Position numbers and translations under genes: made by a program. Below, in pieces: positions 1 through 7,733 of a stretch of 64,000 nucleotides of DNA. The stretch comes from Clostridium peptidivorans (lineage in GTDB: Bacteria > Bacillota > Clostridia > Clostridiales > Clostridiaceae): positions 186,001-250,000 of the forward strand of contig NZ_OAOD01000004.1 in the NCBI RefSeq assembly GCF_900205925.1. The letters are read 5' to 3'. How positions within the stretch are numbered: the first letter of the stretch is position 1; each line of letters starts with the position of its first letter. Under the pieces are notes generated by a model. It was not told the origin of the DNA and ran no database searches. It worked only from the letters and a program-made list of their open reading frames with translations.

Positions 1-8
1 AAACAATG

Positions 9-37
9 TTGACAAATTAAGTGGAGATTAATATAAT
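9..37 (+). promoter_or_regulatory. Sigma-A-type promoter for the Rrf2 regulator
   Basis: A perfect TTGACA at 9-14 and a perfect TATAAT at 32-37 are separated by 17 bases. Transcription would start near 44, leaving a short leader before the GTG start at 82. This is the best match to consensus in the window. Confidence 0.8.
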
Positions 38-81
38 AAATATAACATATAAAACTTATTTGTTTAATAGGAGTTGTTGAA

Positions 82-519
82 GTGAAGATATCTACAAAAG
101 GAATATATGGATTAAAAGCAATACTTGATTTAGCTACAAATTCATTTAATGATGTGGTTACGCTAAAAAGTATATCAGAAAGACAAAATATATCAGAAGG
201 ATATTTAGAGCAAATTTTTTCCCTTTTAAGAAAAAGAGAACTTGTGAAGGGAAGAAAAGGTTCTCAAGGAGGCTACACTTTAGTAAAGGAACCTAAAGAT
301 GTTACAGTAGGAGAAATACTAAGGGCACTAGAAGGAGAACTTTTTCAAGTAGATGTTCCTGAGGAAGAAAAAGACTCTAAAATAGAAAGATGTATAGAAG
401 ATAAGGTTTGGGGAAATCTAAGAGAAAGTATAAATCAAGTTGTAGACTCTATAACTTTAGAAGAGCTTGTAGAAGATTATAAAAAATATAATAATGAAGT
501 AGCCATGTATTATATATAG
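82..519 (+). CDS. Rrf2 family transcriptional regulator, CymR-like
   Basis: A 145-residue Rrf2 regulator. The winged helix-turn-helix covers about residues 20-67 and ends in the family's wing motif GSQGGYTL. It starts at GTG with a ribosome binding site (TAGGAG) just upstream. IscR-type members carry three cysteines near residues 92-104 that bind an Fe-S cluster; here I see a single cysteine (RCIEDK), so Fe-S sensing is unlikely. Clustering with cysK, a cysteine desulfurase and mnmA fits a CymR-like repressor of cysteine metabolism, which in Bacillus acts in complex with CysK. The family is certain; the target genes are inferred from neighbours. Confidence 0.88.
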   Translation: MKISTKGIYGLKAILDLATNSFNDVVTLKSISERQNISEGYLEQIFSLLRKRELVKGRKGSQGGYTLVKEPKDVTVGEILRALEGELFQVDVPEEEKDSKIERCIEDKVWGNLRESINQVVDSITLEELVEDYKKYNNEVAMYYI

Positions 520-587
520 GAATTAGGGACTGTTAATAAAATTTAATTTCTATTTTGGTTACATATAATTTATAAAAGAAATATTAT

Positions 588-649
588 TTAATTGGGATGT
601 GCGGTTTATAGAAAAATCAATGATTTTTACAAAAATATGTCCCAATTAA
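588..649 (+). promoter_or_regulatory. Nested inverted repeat between the regulator and cysK
   Basis: TTAATTGGGA at 588-597 is a perfect reverse complement of TCCCAATTAA at 640-649. Between them AAAAATCA (612-619) pairs with TGATTTTT (621-628). There is no T-run after the outer arm, so this does not read as a normal intrinsic terminator. It may be a folded leader of cysK or contain an operator for the adjacent regulator; function is unproven. Confidence 0.45.
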
Positions 650-703
650 AATTTTACATAAAAACATAGTAAACAAATATGTATAATAAAGGAGAGATGG
701 GTT

Positions 704-1633
704 ATGAAAAGGGTATATAATAATTTAACAGAATTAATAGGAAATACACCACTTGTAAAAGTTGATAAATTTAAAGAAAAACACGATTTAAAGGGGAATA
801 TAATTGCAAAGGTAGAATATTTTAATCCAGCAGGAAGTGTAAAGGATAGAATTGCATTTGCAATGCTTGAAGAAGCTGAAAAACAAGGACTTTTAAATAA
901 GGATTCTATAATTGTAGAACCAACTAGTGGAAATACTGGTGTAGGACTTGCTTTTGCAACTACAGTAAAAGGATATAAGTTAATACTTACTATGCCTGAT
1001 ACAATGAGTATTGAAAGAAGAAATCTACTTAAGGCTTATGGAGCAGAACTTGTATTAACACCTGGAGCAGAAGGAATGAAGGGTGCAATTAAAAGGGCAG
1101 AAGAAATAGCAGCTGAAAATAATAATTCCTTTATACCTCAGCAGTTTGAAAACAAAGTAAATCCGAAAATTCATAAACTAACTACAGCAAAAGAAATATG
1201 GAAAGATACTGAGGGCCAGGTAGATATATTCATAGCAGGAGTAGGAACTGGTGGAACTATAACAGGAGTAGCTGAATACTTAAAAGAAAAAAATCCAAAT
1301 GTTAAAATAATAGCAGTGGAACCAGAAGCTTCAGCTGTACTTTCAGGAGAAAAACCAGGTCCTCATAAAATTCAAGGAATAGGTGCAGGATTTGTTCCAA
1401 GCATATTAAATACAGAAGTAATTGATGAAATAGTAAGAGTTACAAATGAAGATGCATTTAAAACTACAAAGGAAATAGCTCATTTAGAAGGAATGTTTGT
1501 TGGAATATCTTCTGGAGCAGCACTATACGCAGCAAAGATAATAGCAGAAAGAGAAGAAAACAAAGGTAAAAATATAGTTGTACTTCTTCCAGACACAGGA
1601 GCAAGATATTTATCCATGGGAATATTCGACTAA
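704..1633 (+). CDS. cysK: Cysteine synthase A (O-acetylserine sulfhydrylase)
   Basis: A 309-residue PLP enzyme that makes cysteine from O-acetylserine and sulfide in the cytoplasm. The PLP lysine is in the motif NPAGSVKDR (K47), the substrate loop is PTSGNTG (about 73-80) and the phosphate-binding loop is GVGTGGT (about 179). Length and motifs are typical of CysK. The start has an AAAGGAGAG ribosome site at 688-696. It follows the Rrf2 regulator after a 184-base gap that contains a nested inverted repeat. It lacks any cystathionine beta-synthase extension. Confidence 0.95.
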   Translation: MKRVYNNLTELIGNTPLVKVDKFKEKHDLKGNIIAKVEYFNPAGSVKDRIAFAMLEEAEKQGLLNKDSIIVEPTSGNTGVGLAFATTVKGYKLILTMPDTMSIERRNLLKAYGAELVLTPGAEGMKGAIKRAEEIAAENNNSFIPQQFENKVNPKIHKLTTAKEIWKDTEGQVDIFIAGVGTGGTITGVAEYLKEKNPNVKIIAVEPEASAVLSGEKPGPHKIQGIGAGFVPSILNTEVIDEIVRVTNEDAFKTTKEIAHLEGMFVGISSGAALYAAKIIAEREENKGKNIVVLLPDTGARYLSMGIFD

Positions 1634-1780
1634 TAATTAGTATCAATGGCTAGTGACCAGTAGACAGTTATAGATGTTTTGCAAGTCAAAACTGAAATAT
1701 ACTGACTGCTGGTTATTATTTTAATTAATAAAAATTGAAGAAATTTTATTAATTAAAAATTTCTCAGTACTAGAACTTAG
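1634..1780. repeat. Intergenic inverted repeats between cysK and the desulfurase
   Basis: This gap has a 14-bp perfect stem (1720-1733 with 1744-1757, ten-base loop) and an imperfect outer pair built from ACCAGTAGACAGT and ACTGACTGCTGGT. The sequence style resembles other folded, TTAAT-rich spacers in the window (near 37.5, 48.0, 50.7 and 56.9 kb). No gene is visible in it. Confidence 0.5.
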
Positions 1781-1821
1781 TGCTTTGTGTTATACTATAT
1801 TGTTGTACGGAGGTGAATAAT

Positions 1822-2964
1822 TTGGATAAAATATATATGGATTATAGTGCTACTACTTATGTAAAACCAGAAGTAGTAGAGGCTATGGAACCTTACATAA
1901 AAGAGTATTTTGCAAATCCTTCTTCTGCATATTCTTTTTCCAATAGGGCAAAGATGATTATAGATGAAAGCAGAGAAGCATTGGCAAGTTTAATAAATGC
2001 TAAGAGCAGTGAAATATATTTTACTTCAGGGGGAACTGAAAGTGACAACTGGGCGATAAAAGGGGTGGCCTTTGCAAATATGGATAAAGGACGCCATATA
2101 ATAACTTCTTCTATTGAACATCATGCAGTTTTAAATGCTTGTGAATATTTAAAGAAGTTTGGCTTTGAAATAACTTATCTTCCTGTGGATGAATACGGTC
2201 TTATAAGTTTAGATAAATTAAGAAGTAGTATAAGAAAAGATACTATTTTAGTTTCAGTAATGGCTGGAAATAATGAAGTAGGAACTATACAGCCTATAGA
2301 TGAAATAGGAAAGATTTGCAAGGAAAGAAATATAGTTTTTCATACAGATGCAGTGCAGGCAGTAGCAAATATTCCTTTGGATGTGGAAAGCATGAATATA
2401 GATTTATTAAGTTTTGCTTCTCATAAAATATACGGACCAAAGGGAATTGGTGCATTATATATAAAAAGAGGTACTAAAATAGATAATTTAATTCATGGTG
2501 GAGAGCAGGAAAAAGGCAGACGAGGAGGCACGGAAAATTTAGCTTCCATTGTTGGATTTGGAAAGGCTTCCGAAATTGCTTTAAATAATTTAAATGAGCA
2601 TAGAGAAAAATTAACTTATTTAAGAGATATACTTATAAATGAACTTTTACAAATACCTGAAACTAAGCTAAATGGTGCTAGAGGTGATAAAAGGCTTCCT
2701 GGAAGTGTAAACATAACATTTAATGATGCTCAATCAGAATTAATGCTTATGATGATGGACAGAGAAGGAATTTTTGTATCCTCAGGCAGTGCATGCCAAG
2801 CCGGAGCCGTGGAGCCTTCTCATGTACTTAAAGCTATAGGGCTTTCAAATAAAGAAGCTAAGGAAGCCATAAGATTTAGTTTAGGAGATAAAACTACAAG
2901 AGAAGATGTGGATAAGGTTATTAATGTGGTTCGGGATTGTGTACAAAAATTGAGAAGTTGTTAG
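1822..2964 (+). CDS. Cysteine desulfurase, NifS/IscS family
   Basis: A fold-type I PLP enzyme of 380 residues that strips sulfur from cysteine as an enzyme-bound persulfide. The PLP lysine lies in SFASHKIYGPKG (K202) and the catalytic cysteine in SSGSACQAG (C325), with the long loop typical of group I (NifS/IscS) enzymes. The reading frame is open further upstream, but a CGGAGGTG ribosome site at 1808-1815 points to TTG at 1822, and the protein then begins in register with the family (DKIYMDYSATT). It is directly followed by mnmA, the tRNA 2-thiouridylase, to which it probably passes sulfur. No nifU/iscU scaffold gene is adjacent. Confidence 0.92.
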   Translation: MDKIYMDYSATTYVKPEVVEAMEPYIKEYFANPSSAYSFSNRAKMIIDESREALASLINAKSSEIYFTSGGTESDNWAIKGVAFANMDKGRHIITSSIEHHAVLNACEYLKKFGFEITYLPVDEYGLISLDKLRSSIRKDTILVSVMAGNNEVGTIQPIDEIGKICKERNIVFHTDAVQAVANIPLDVESMNIDLLSFASHKIYGPKGIGALYIKRGTKIDNLIHGGEQEKGRRGGTENLASIVGFGKASEIALNNLNEHREKLTYLRDILINELLQIPETKLNGARGDKRLPGSVNITFNDAQSELMLMMMDREGIFVSSGSACQAGAVEPSHVLKAIGLSNKEAKEAIRFSLGDKTTREDVDKVINVVRDCVQKLRSC

Positions 2965-3054
2965 TAATTACTACTAACTAAGAAGCTCTAACTTTAGTTA
3001 TTAAAAATGTAATTGGTTTCTAGGCTAGGATTAAGTTTAATAGGAGGTATTAAC

Positions 3055-4125
3055 TTGAAGAAGAAAGTTTTACTTGGTATGAGTGGAGGAGTGGACAGCT
3101 CTGTTGCTGCTTATCTTTTAAAAGAGCAAGGTTATGATGTAATTGGAGTTACAATGCAAATATGGCAGGATGATGAGGAGTTTGAAGAAAGAGAGGGAGG
3201 ATGCTGTTCGCTAAGTGCTGTGGCAGATGCTAGAAGAGTTGCGCAGTCTTTAGACATCCCTTTTCATGTAATGAATTTTAAAGAAGATTTTAAAGAAAAA
3301 GTAATAGATTATTTTGTGGATGAATATCTTGTAGGTAGAACTCCAAACCCATGTATAGCTTGTAATAAGCACATAAAATTTGATTTGTTTTTAAAGAAAG
3401 CAATGGCCATGGGAATAGATTATGTAGCTACAGGTCATTATGCAATAATAGGCCAAAATGGTCATAGATATACTCTTAGAAAGTCGGAAGACTCAAGAAA
3501 AGATCAAACTTATGCACTTTATAATCTTACTCAATTTCAATTAAGCAGAACTCTTATGCCTTGTGGAGAATATACAAAGGATGAAATAAGAGAAATAGCA
3601 AAAAAAATAGGACTTAGAGTACATAATAAAAAGGATAGTGAAGAAATATGCTTTGTATATGATAATGATCATGGCGGATACATAAATAGAAACTATCCTG
3701 GAAAAGTTAAAGAAGGAAACTTTATAGATAAAAATGGAAAGATACTTGGAAAGCATAAGGGAATAGTTTATTATACAATAGGCCAAAGAAAGGGACTTGG
3801 AATAGCTTTAGGTAAACCTGTATATGTTACAGATATCAAGCCTGAAACTAATGAAGTTGTATTAGGAGACGAAGAAGAGATATTTACAAGAGTACTTGTA
3901 GCAAAGGATATAAATTTAATTTCCATGGATATTTTATACGCTCCAATGGAAGTCGAAGCTAAAATAAGATATTCTGCACGTCCTGAAAAAGCATTAATAG
4001 AGCCAATTGATGGTGGACATAAAATAAAGGTTACTTTTAAGGAAAAGCAAAGAGCTATAACTAAAGGTCAATCTGTAGTATTTTATGATGGAGATATGGT
4101 TCTTGGCGGAGGAGTTATTGAGTAG
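3055..4125 (+). CDS. mnmA: tRNA-specific 2-thiouridylase MnmA
   Basis: Thiolates the wobble uridine of tRNA Lys, Glu and Gln. The 356-residue protein has the ATP-binding PP-loop SGGVDSS at residues 10-16, the catalytic cysteine in TPNPCIAC (C100) and the second, persulfide-carrying cysteine in SEEICFV (C199); these spacings are those of the family. TTG at 3055 is chosen because TAGGAGG lies eight bases upstream at 3041-3047, although the frame is open to 3013. Its place behind the desulfurase suggests the two form a sulfur relay. Confidence 0.95.
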   Translation: MKKKVLLGMSGGVDSSVAAYLLKEQGYDVIGVTMQIWQDDEEFEEREGGCCSLSAVADARRVAQSLDIPFHVMNFKEDFKEKVIDYFVDEYLVGRTPNPCIACNKHIKFDLFLKKAMAMGIDYVATGHYAIIGQNGHRYTLRKSEDSRKDQTYALYNLTQFQLSRTLMPCGEYTKDEIREIAKKIGLRVHNKKDSEEICFVYDNDHGGYINRNYPGKVKEGNFIDKNGKILGKHKGIVYYTIGQRKGLGIALGKPVYVTDIKPETNEVVLGDEEEIFTRVLVAKDINLISMDILYAPMEVEAKIRYSARPEKALIEPIDGGHKIKVTFKEKQRAITKGQSVVFYDGDMVLGGGVIE

Positions 4126-4167
4126 TCAATATTTGATGTTAAATGATTAATAATTAATTCAAGATAT

Positions 4168-4199
4168 AAAAAAGCTTGCTAAGATGCAAGCTTTTTTTA
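4168..4199. terminator. Bidirectional terminator between mnmA and the small ACT-like gene
   Basis: GCTTGC (4174-4179) pairs with GCAAGC (4186-4191), extended by six A residues before and seven T residues after. It works in both directions for the convergent genes; the stop codon of the minus-strand gene lies at its edge. Confidence 0.85.
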
Positions 4200-4448
4200 A
4201 ATGTCCATTTTGTTTACATGAACTCCTTCAATAGAGGTTAAGTCATTCTCTAATGCTTCTACATCAGATTTTTCAGCAAATATTTGAAGAAGTATAAGTC
4301 CCTTTGGAGAACAAGAATTTTCTTCAGTTTCATGTAAGCCTATTCGTGTTTTTATTATGCAGCCATGGTCGGTTAAAATTTGTTGTGCTTTTGGAGCATG
4401 TTCATCTCTGCCGTCAATGGTAACAGCCATTATAGTAGTTTTTTTCAT
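4197..4448 (-). CDS. Small ACT-like / TM1266-type regulatory domain protein
   Basis: An 83-residue protein with an alternating beta-alpha-beta pattern: an N-terminal strand (TTIMAVTID), a helix with a DHG turn, a central strand with IGLHE, and a C-terminal strand ending GVHVNKMDI. This resembles single-domain ACT-like proteins such as the TM1266 family associated with iron-only hydrogenases, but I see no hydrogenase genes nearby and the match is by pattern only. A good AAAGGAGT ribosome site precedes the ATG (complement of 4458-4465). It is a single-gene unit ending in the shared terminator. Function unknown. Confidence 0.6.
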   Translation of the reverse strand: MKKTTIMAVTIDGRDEHAPKAQQILTDHGCIIKTRIGLHETEENSCSPKGLILLQIFAEKSDVEALENDLTSIEGVHVNKMDI

Positions 4449-4849
4449 AAATAAATAACTCCTTTCATGTAAATTTTAAGGTTGGTTTGTGATTTTCAAT
4501 TGTACAATACAATAGCATACAGATATTATTTTATCCAAATTTAGGGAAAATATATGCTGAAATTATAATATTTTTTTAAAATAAATGAAAAACAAAATAA
4601 AATGAGGAATTATGATATAGTAAACCATGTGAATTTTATCTTGCATTACATTAAAATCATGAAGTAATAATGTTATTTTTAATAGAAAATGTATAGAAAA
4701 ACTTACTTTAACTTTTTATAATCCTATAATATTTAGCATAAATGAGCCTATATATTTCAGTAGTCGTTTTCAAAGAATTTGTTTGTTTTGCAAGTGATTA
4801 TTCATAAAAAAGCAATTGTAAAATATTAGATTTTTTTACCGAAATACCG
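4449..4849. other. Intergenic region without a recognised gene
   Basis: About 400 bases of very AT-rich DNA between the divergent ACT-like gene and the T-box promoter. I find no open frame with a ribosome site, no tRNA and no strong hairpin. It presumably contains the promoter of the minus-strand gene, which I cannot place with confidence. Confidence 0.5.
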
Positions 4850-4878
4850 TTGACACCCTTTTTTATAGGTGATAAGAT
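4850..4878 (+). promoter_or_regulatory. Promoter of the T-box leader
   Basis: A perfect TTGACA (4850-4855), a 17-base spacer and TAAGAT (4873-4878). The same -35/-10 pair with the same spacing drives the cobalamin riboswitch at 37119. The transcript would start near 4885, ahead of the T-box stem I. Confidence 0.7.
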
Positions 4879-4949
4879 AAATAACAATAACTCGGAAAAA
4901 ATAAAAATTGGGCAAATAAGTTAATAAATGTAAAATGTTATGATGGGAA

Positions 4950-5199
4950 AAAGCTATATAAATTTAGTTACAGAGAGCCAATGGTTGATGAGAATTGGTG
5001 CTAATGATATAGGTAATACTCGACCCTGAACATAAGAGCTGAAACTTAAGTAAGTTTTTACGGCAGCATCCGTTATAATGCAAAAGTTTTATAAAAACTT
5101 TCAGAGGCCATAAATAGATTGAAAAGTTTGTGGCGAAGTAGAGTGGTACAGCGTTAGTATACGCCTCTATATATTTAAAAAATATATAGAGGCTTTTTT
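4950..5199 (+). ncRNA. T-box riboswitch leader with terminator
   Basis: The leader has the T-box hallmarks in order: AGAGAG at 4972-4977 in stem I, a probable specifier region CTGAACATAAGAGCT (5026-5040), the T-box core GTAGAGTGGTACAGCG at 5138-5153, and an intrinsic terminator (5163-5175 pairing with 5181-5193, then six T). Aligning GAAC-NNN-A to known leaders gives ATA (Ile) at 5032-5034 as the best specifier; the base after TGG in the T-box is T, which requires discriminator base A in the tRNA. That agrees with tRNA-Ile and argues against His. Uncharged tRNA would favour antitermination and expression of the transporter and amidohydrolase. The class is secure; the specifier is tentative. 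Confidence 0.88.
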
Positions 5200-5232
5200 A
5201 TATACTAATATAAATTTAAGGGGGAAAAAATT

Positions 5233-6429
5233 ATGGATGGACTTCTTGCGTTTTCGGTATTATTTTTAATCTTTGGTGTTGGGGACTTTATATCATCAAA
5301 GACAAAGGCTGTTTGTTCTACTATGTTTGTATCTTCAGTAATTCTAATGGTTGGTTTTTGGGTGGGGCTCCCAAAAACTATATTTAAGGATTCATCATTA
5401 CTTGCCATGGGAAGTATATTAATGGCAGTATTGATTACTCATATGGGAACACTTATGAGTATAAATGATTTGGTAAAACAATGGAAAACTGTTGTAATAG
5501 CATTAGCTGCAATTGTAGGAATTGGTATTTTTGTATATTTTGCAGGTACTCCAATTTTAGGAAAAGATTACGCTGTAGCTGCAGCACCACCAATAGCCGG
5601 AGGAGTTGTAGCAGGTATCATTATGGGTGAGGCTGCAAAAGCAAAAGGACTTGAAACAATCATGGTTTTTGCAACATTACTTGTAGTAGTTCAAGGTTTC
5701 TTTGGATATCCAATTGCATCAATTTGTCTTAGAAAAGAAGCAAAAAGATTATCAAAGGAATTAAAAGAAGGTAAATCAAATATAAATAATAAGAAAGCCA
5801 CAGCAGAGATGGCCGCCGCAGCAGAAAATACAGTTAAACCAAGAAAATATTTAATACCAGCTCTTCCAAAAGAACTTCAAACATCTTCCATACTTTTAGC
5901 AAAGCTTGGACTCGCAGCGGTGCTAAGTTATAAAATAGCAGCACTTACAGGAAATGTGGTAAATAAGTATGTTGTATGTTTAATTATAGGTGTAGCTTTA
6001 AAGGAACTAGGATTCTTAGAAACTGATGGCATGACTAAAGCAAATGCCTTTGGATTAGCAATGGGTTCACTTATGGTTGTTATATTTTCAAATCTAGTAA
6101 GTGCAACTCCACAAATGGTATTAACATTATTATGGCCTTTAGTTGCAAGTTTAACATTAGGAGTTATAGGTATTGCGATTACCAGTATACCTGTAGGTAA
6201 GGCTTTAGGCTATAGCTGGCAGATGTCTTTATCAATAGGAATTACTGCATTATTTGGCTTTCCAGGAACATTTATAATTTCTCAAGAAGTTGCAAATGCA
6301 GAGGGAAAAACTGAAGAAGAGAAAAAAGCAATATTAGATGAAATACTTCCTAAGATGCTTATATCAGGATTTGTAACAGTAACCATAGCATCCGTAGTAC
6401 TTGCAGGCTTCATGGTAAAAATGATGTAA
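5233..6429 (+). CDS. Multi-spanning membrane protein, putative T-box-controlled transporter
   Basis: A 398-residue hydrophobic protein with about ten or more membrane segments interrupted by one charged cytoplasmic loop (around residues 170-200). The membrane segments include small-residue helices such as PPIAGGVVAGIIMG. I do not recognise a named family with certainty; the fold pattern suggests a secondary transporter. It sits directly behind the T-box leader and 59 bases before an M20 amidohydrolase, so uptake of an amino acid, its N-acyl derivative or a peptide is the natural guess. AAGGGGG precedes the ATG. Substrate unknown. Confidence 0.8.
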   Translation: MDGLLAFSVLFLIFGVGDFISSKTKAVCSTMFVSSVILMVGFWVGLPKTIFKDSSLLAMGSILMAVLITHMGTLMSINDLVKQWKTVVIALAAIVGIGIFVYFAGTPILGKDYAVAAAPPIAGGVVAGIIMGEAAKAKGLETIMVFATLLVVVQGFFGYPIASICLRKEAKRLSKELKEGKSNINNKKATAEMAAAAENTVKPRKYLIPALPKELQTSSILLAKLGLAAVLSYKIAALTGNVVNKYVVCLIIGVALKELGFLETDGMTKANAFGLAMGSLMVVIFSNLVSATPQMVLTLLWPLVASLTLGVIGIAITSIPVGKALGYSWQMSLSIGITALFGFPGTFIISQEVANAEGKTEEEKKAILDEILPKMLISGFVTVTIASVVLAGFMVKMM

Positions 6430-6488
6430 TATGATAGTTAATGATTAATACTGAATATATAACTATAAAGGAATGGGGGACTTTCAAT

Positions 6489-7664
6489 ATGAAAACTTTA
6501 GATCTTGCAAAAGAAAATTATGAGTGGATGGTGGATTTAAGAAGGGATTTTCACAGACATCCAGAGGCATCCTTTGAGGAGTTTAGAACTACAGATAAAA
6601 TTGAAGAAGAATTAAAAAAAATGGGAATAGAAACTCTCAGAGTAACCAAAACAGGCGTTGTAGGACTTTTAAAAGGGGCAAAAGAAGGAAAGGTTGTAGC
6701 TTTACGTGCTGACATAGATGCATTATCCGTAAATGAAGAAACTGGACTTCCATATAGCTCAGAAGCTCCTGGATTAATGCATGCTTGTGGACATGACTGT
6801 CATGCTGCAACATTACTTGGAGCAGCAAAGGTTTTATCAACAATGAAAGATGAATTACAAGGAACAGTAAAGTTTATATTTCAGCCTGCAGAAGAAGTAG
6901 CAGGTGGCGCAAAAGCTATGATAGAAGGCGGAGTGCTAGAAAATCCTAAGGTAGACATGATATTTGGAATGCATATTTGGTCAGATGTGCCTACAGGACA
7001 AGTGGCGCTTCAACCAGGACCTGTAATGGCATCAGCAGATACTTTTGATTTAACTATAACAGGAAAATCAGCACATGGTTCTTCACCATGGCAGGGGGTT
7101 GATGCATTAACTTGTGCAACAGCGGTAGTTCAAGGACTTCATACTATTGCAACAAAGGTAAATGATGCAAGACAGCCTATAGTTATAAATGTAGGAACAT
7201 TTCATTCAGGAGAAAGATTTAACGTAATACCAGGAAAGGCAACATTACAAGGAATGAATAGAGCCTTTACTGAACATTCAAGAAGAATGCTTCCTGAATG
7301 GATTGAAAAAATGGTCAAAAATACTTGTGAAGCTTATGGTTGTGAGTATGAGTATAAGTATACATTTATGTGTAGTCCTACTATAAATGAAGAAAACTCC
7401 ACTAAACTTGCGCAAGAATCTGTAGGGAAAATAGTAGGAAAAGAAAATATACTTACTATAGATAAGGCAATGGGCTCTGAAGACTTTTCAGAGTATGTAC
7501 AAAGGGTACCAGGAGCCTTTATGTTCTTAGGTGGAAGAAATGAAGAAAAGGGATGTAAGTATTCCCATCACTCAAATTTCTTTAATGTAGATGAAGATGC
7601 ACTTCCACTTGGAGCTGCAAGCTATGCACAAGTAGCATTGGATTTTTTAAATATAACTAAATAA
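6489..7664 (+). CDS. M20 family amidohydrolase (N-acyl amino acid hydrolase type)
   Basis: A 391-residue metal-dependent amidohydrolase of the HipO/AbgB/IAA-amino-acid-hydrolase branch of M20. The metal-ligand motif is HACGHDCH (residues 98-105), followed by QPAEEVAGGA, an inserted lid/dimerisation domain (about 180-290), and the C-terminal GSEDFSEY. ATG at 6489 is chosen because GGGGGA lies eight bases before it; an in-frame alternative upstream at 6441 has no ribosome site. It shares the T-box transcript with the membrane protein, suggesting that imported N-acylated or conjugated amino acid is hydrolysed when the cognate tRNA is uncharged. Exact substrate unknown. Confidence 0.88.
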   Translation: MKTLDLAKENYEWMVDLRRDFHRHPEASFEEFRTTDKIEEELKKMGIETLRVTKTGVVGLLKGAKEGKVVALRADIDALSVNEETGLPYSSEAPGLMHACGHDCHAATLLGAAKVLSTMKDELQGTVKFIFQPAEEVAGGAKAMIEGGVLENPKVDMIFGMHIWSDVPTGQVALQPGPVMASADTFDLTITGKSAHGSSPWQGVDALTCATAVVQGLHTIATKVNDARQPIVINVGTFHSGERFNVIPGKATLQGMNRAFTEHSRRMLPEWIEKMVKNTCEAYGCEYEYKYTFMCSPTINEENSTKLAQESVGKIVGKENILTIDKAMGSEDFSEYVQRVPGAFMFLGGRNEEKGCKYSHHSNFFNVDEDALPLGAASYAQVALDFLNITK

Positions 7665-7666
7665 AA

Positions 7667-7709
7667 ATAAAACACCTCAAGAATAAAGAAGCATTCTTGA
7701 GGTGTTTTT
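7667..7709. terminator. Terminator between amidohydrolase and polC
   Basis: AAAACACCTCAAGAAT (7669-7684) pairs perfectly with ATTCTTGAGGTGTTTT (7693-7708), followed by T; the A-run on the other side lets it serve the convergent polC as well. Confidence 0.9.
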
Positions 7710-7733
7710 CTATAAATAGTGATTTTTCGCTAG

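Noticed and set aside
5026..5040. CAT (His) as the T-box specifier, overlapping the ATA reading by two bases
   Set aside because: The GAAC-NNN-A alignment favours ATA, and the T after TGG in the T-box needs discriminator A, whereas tRNA-His normally has C.
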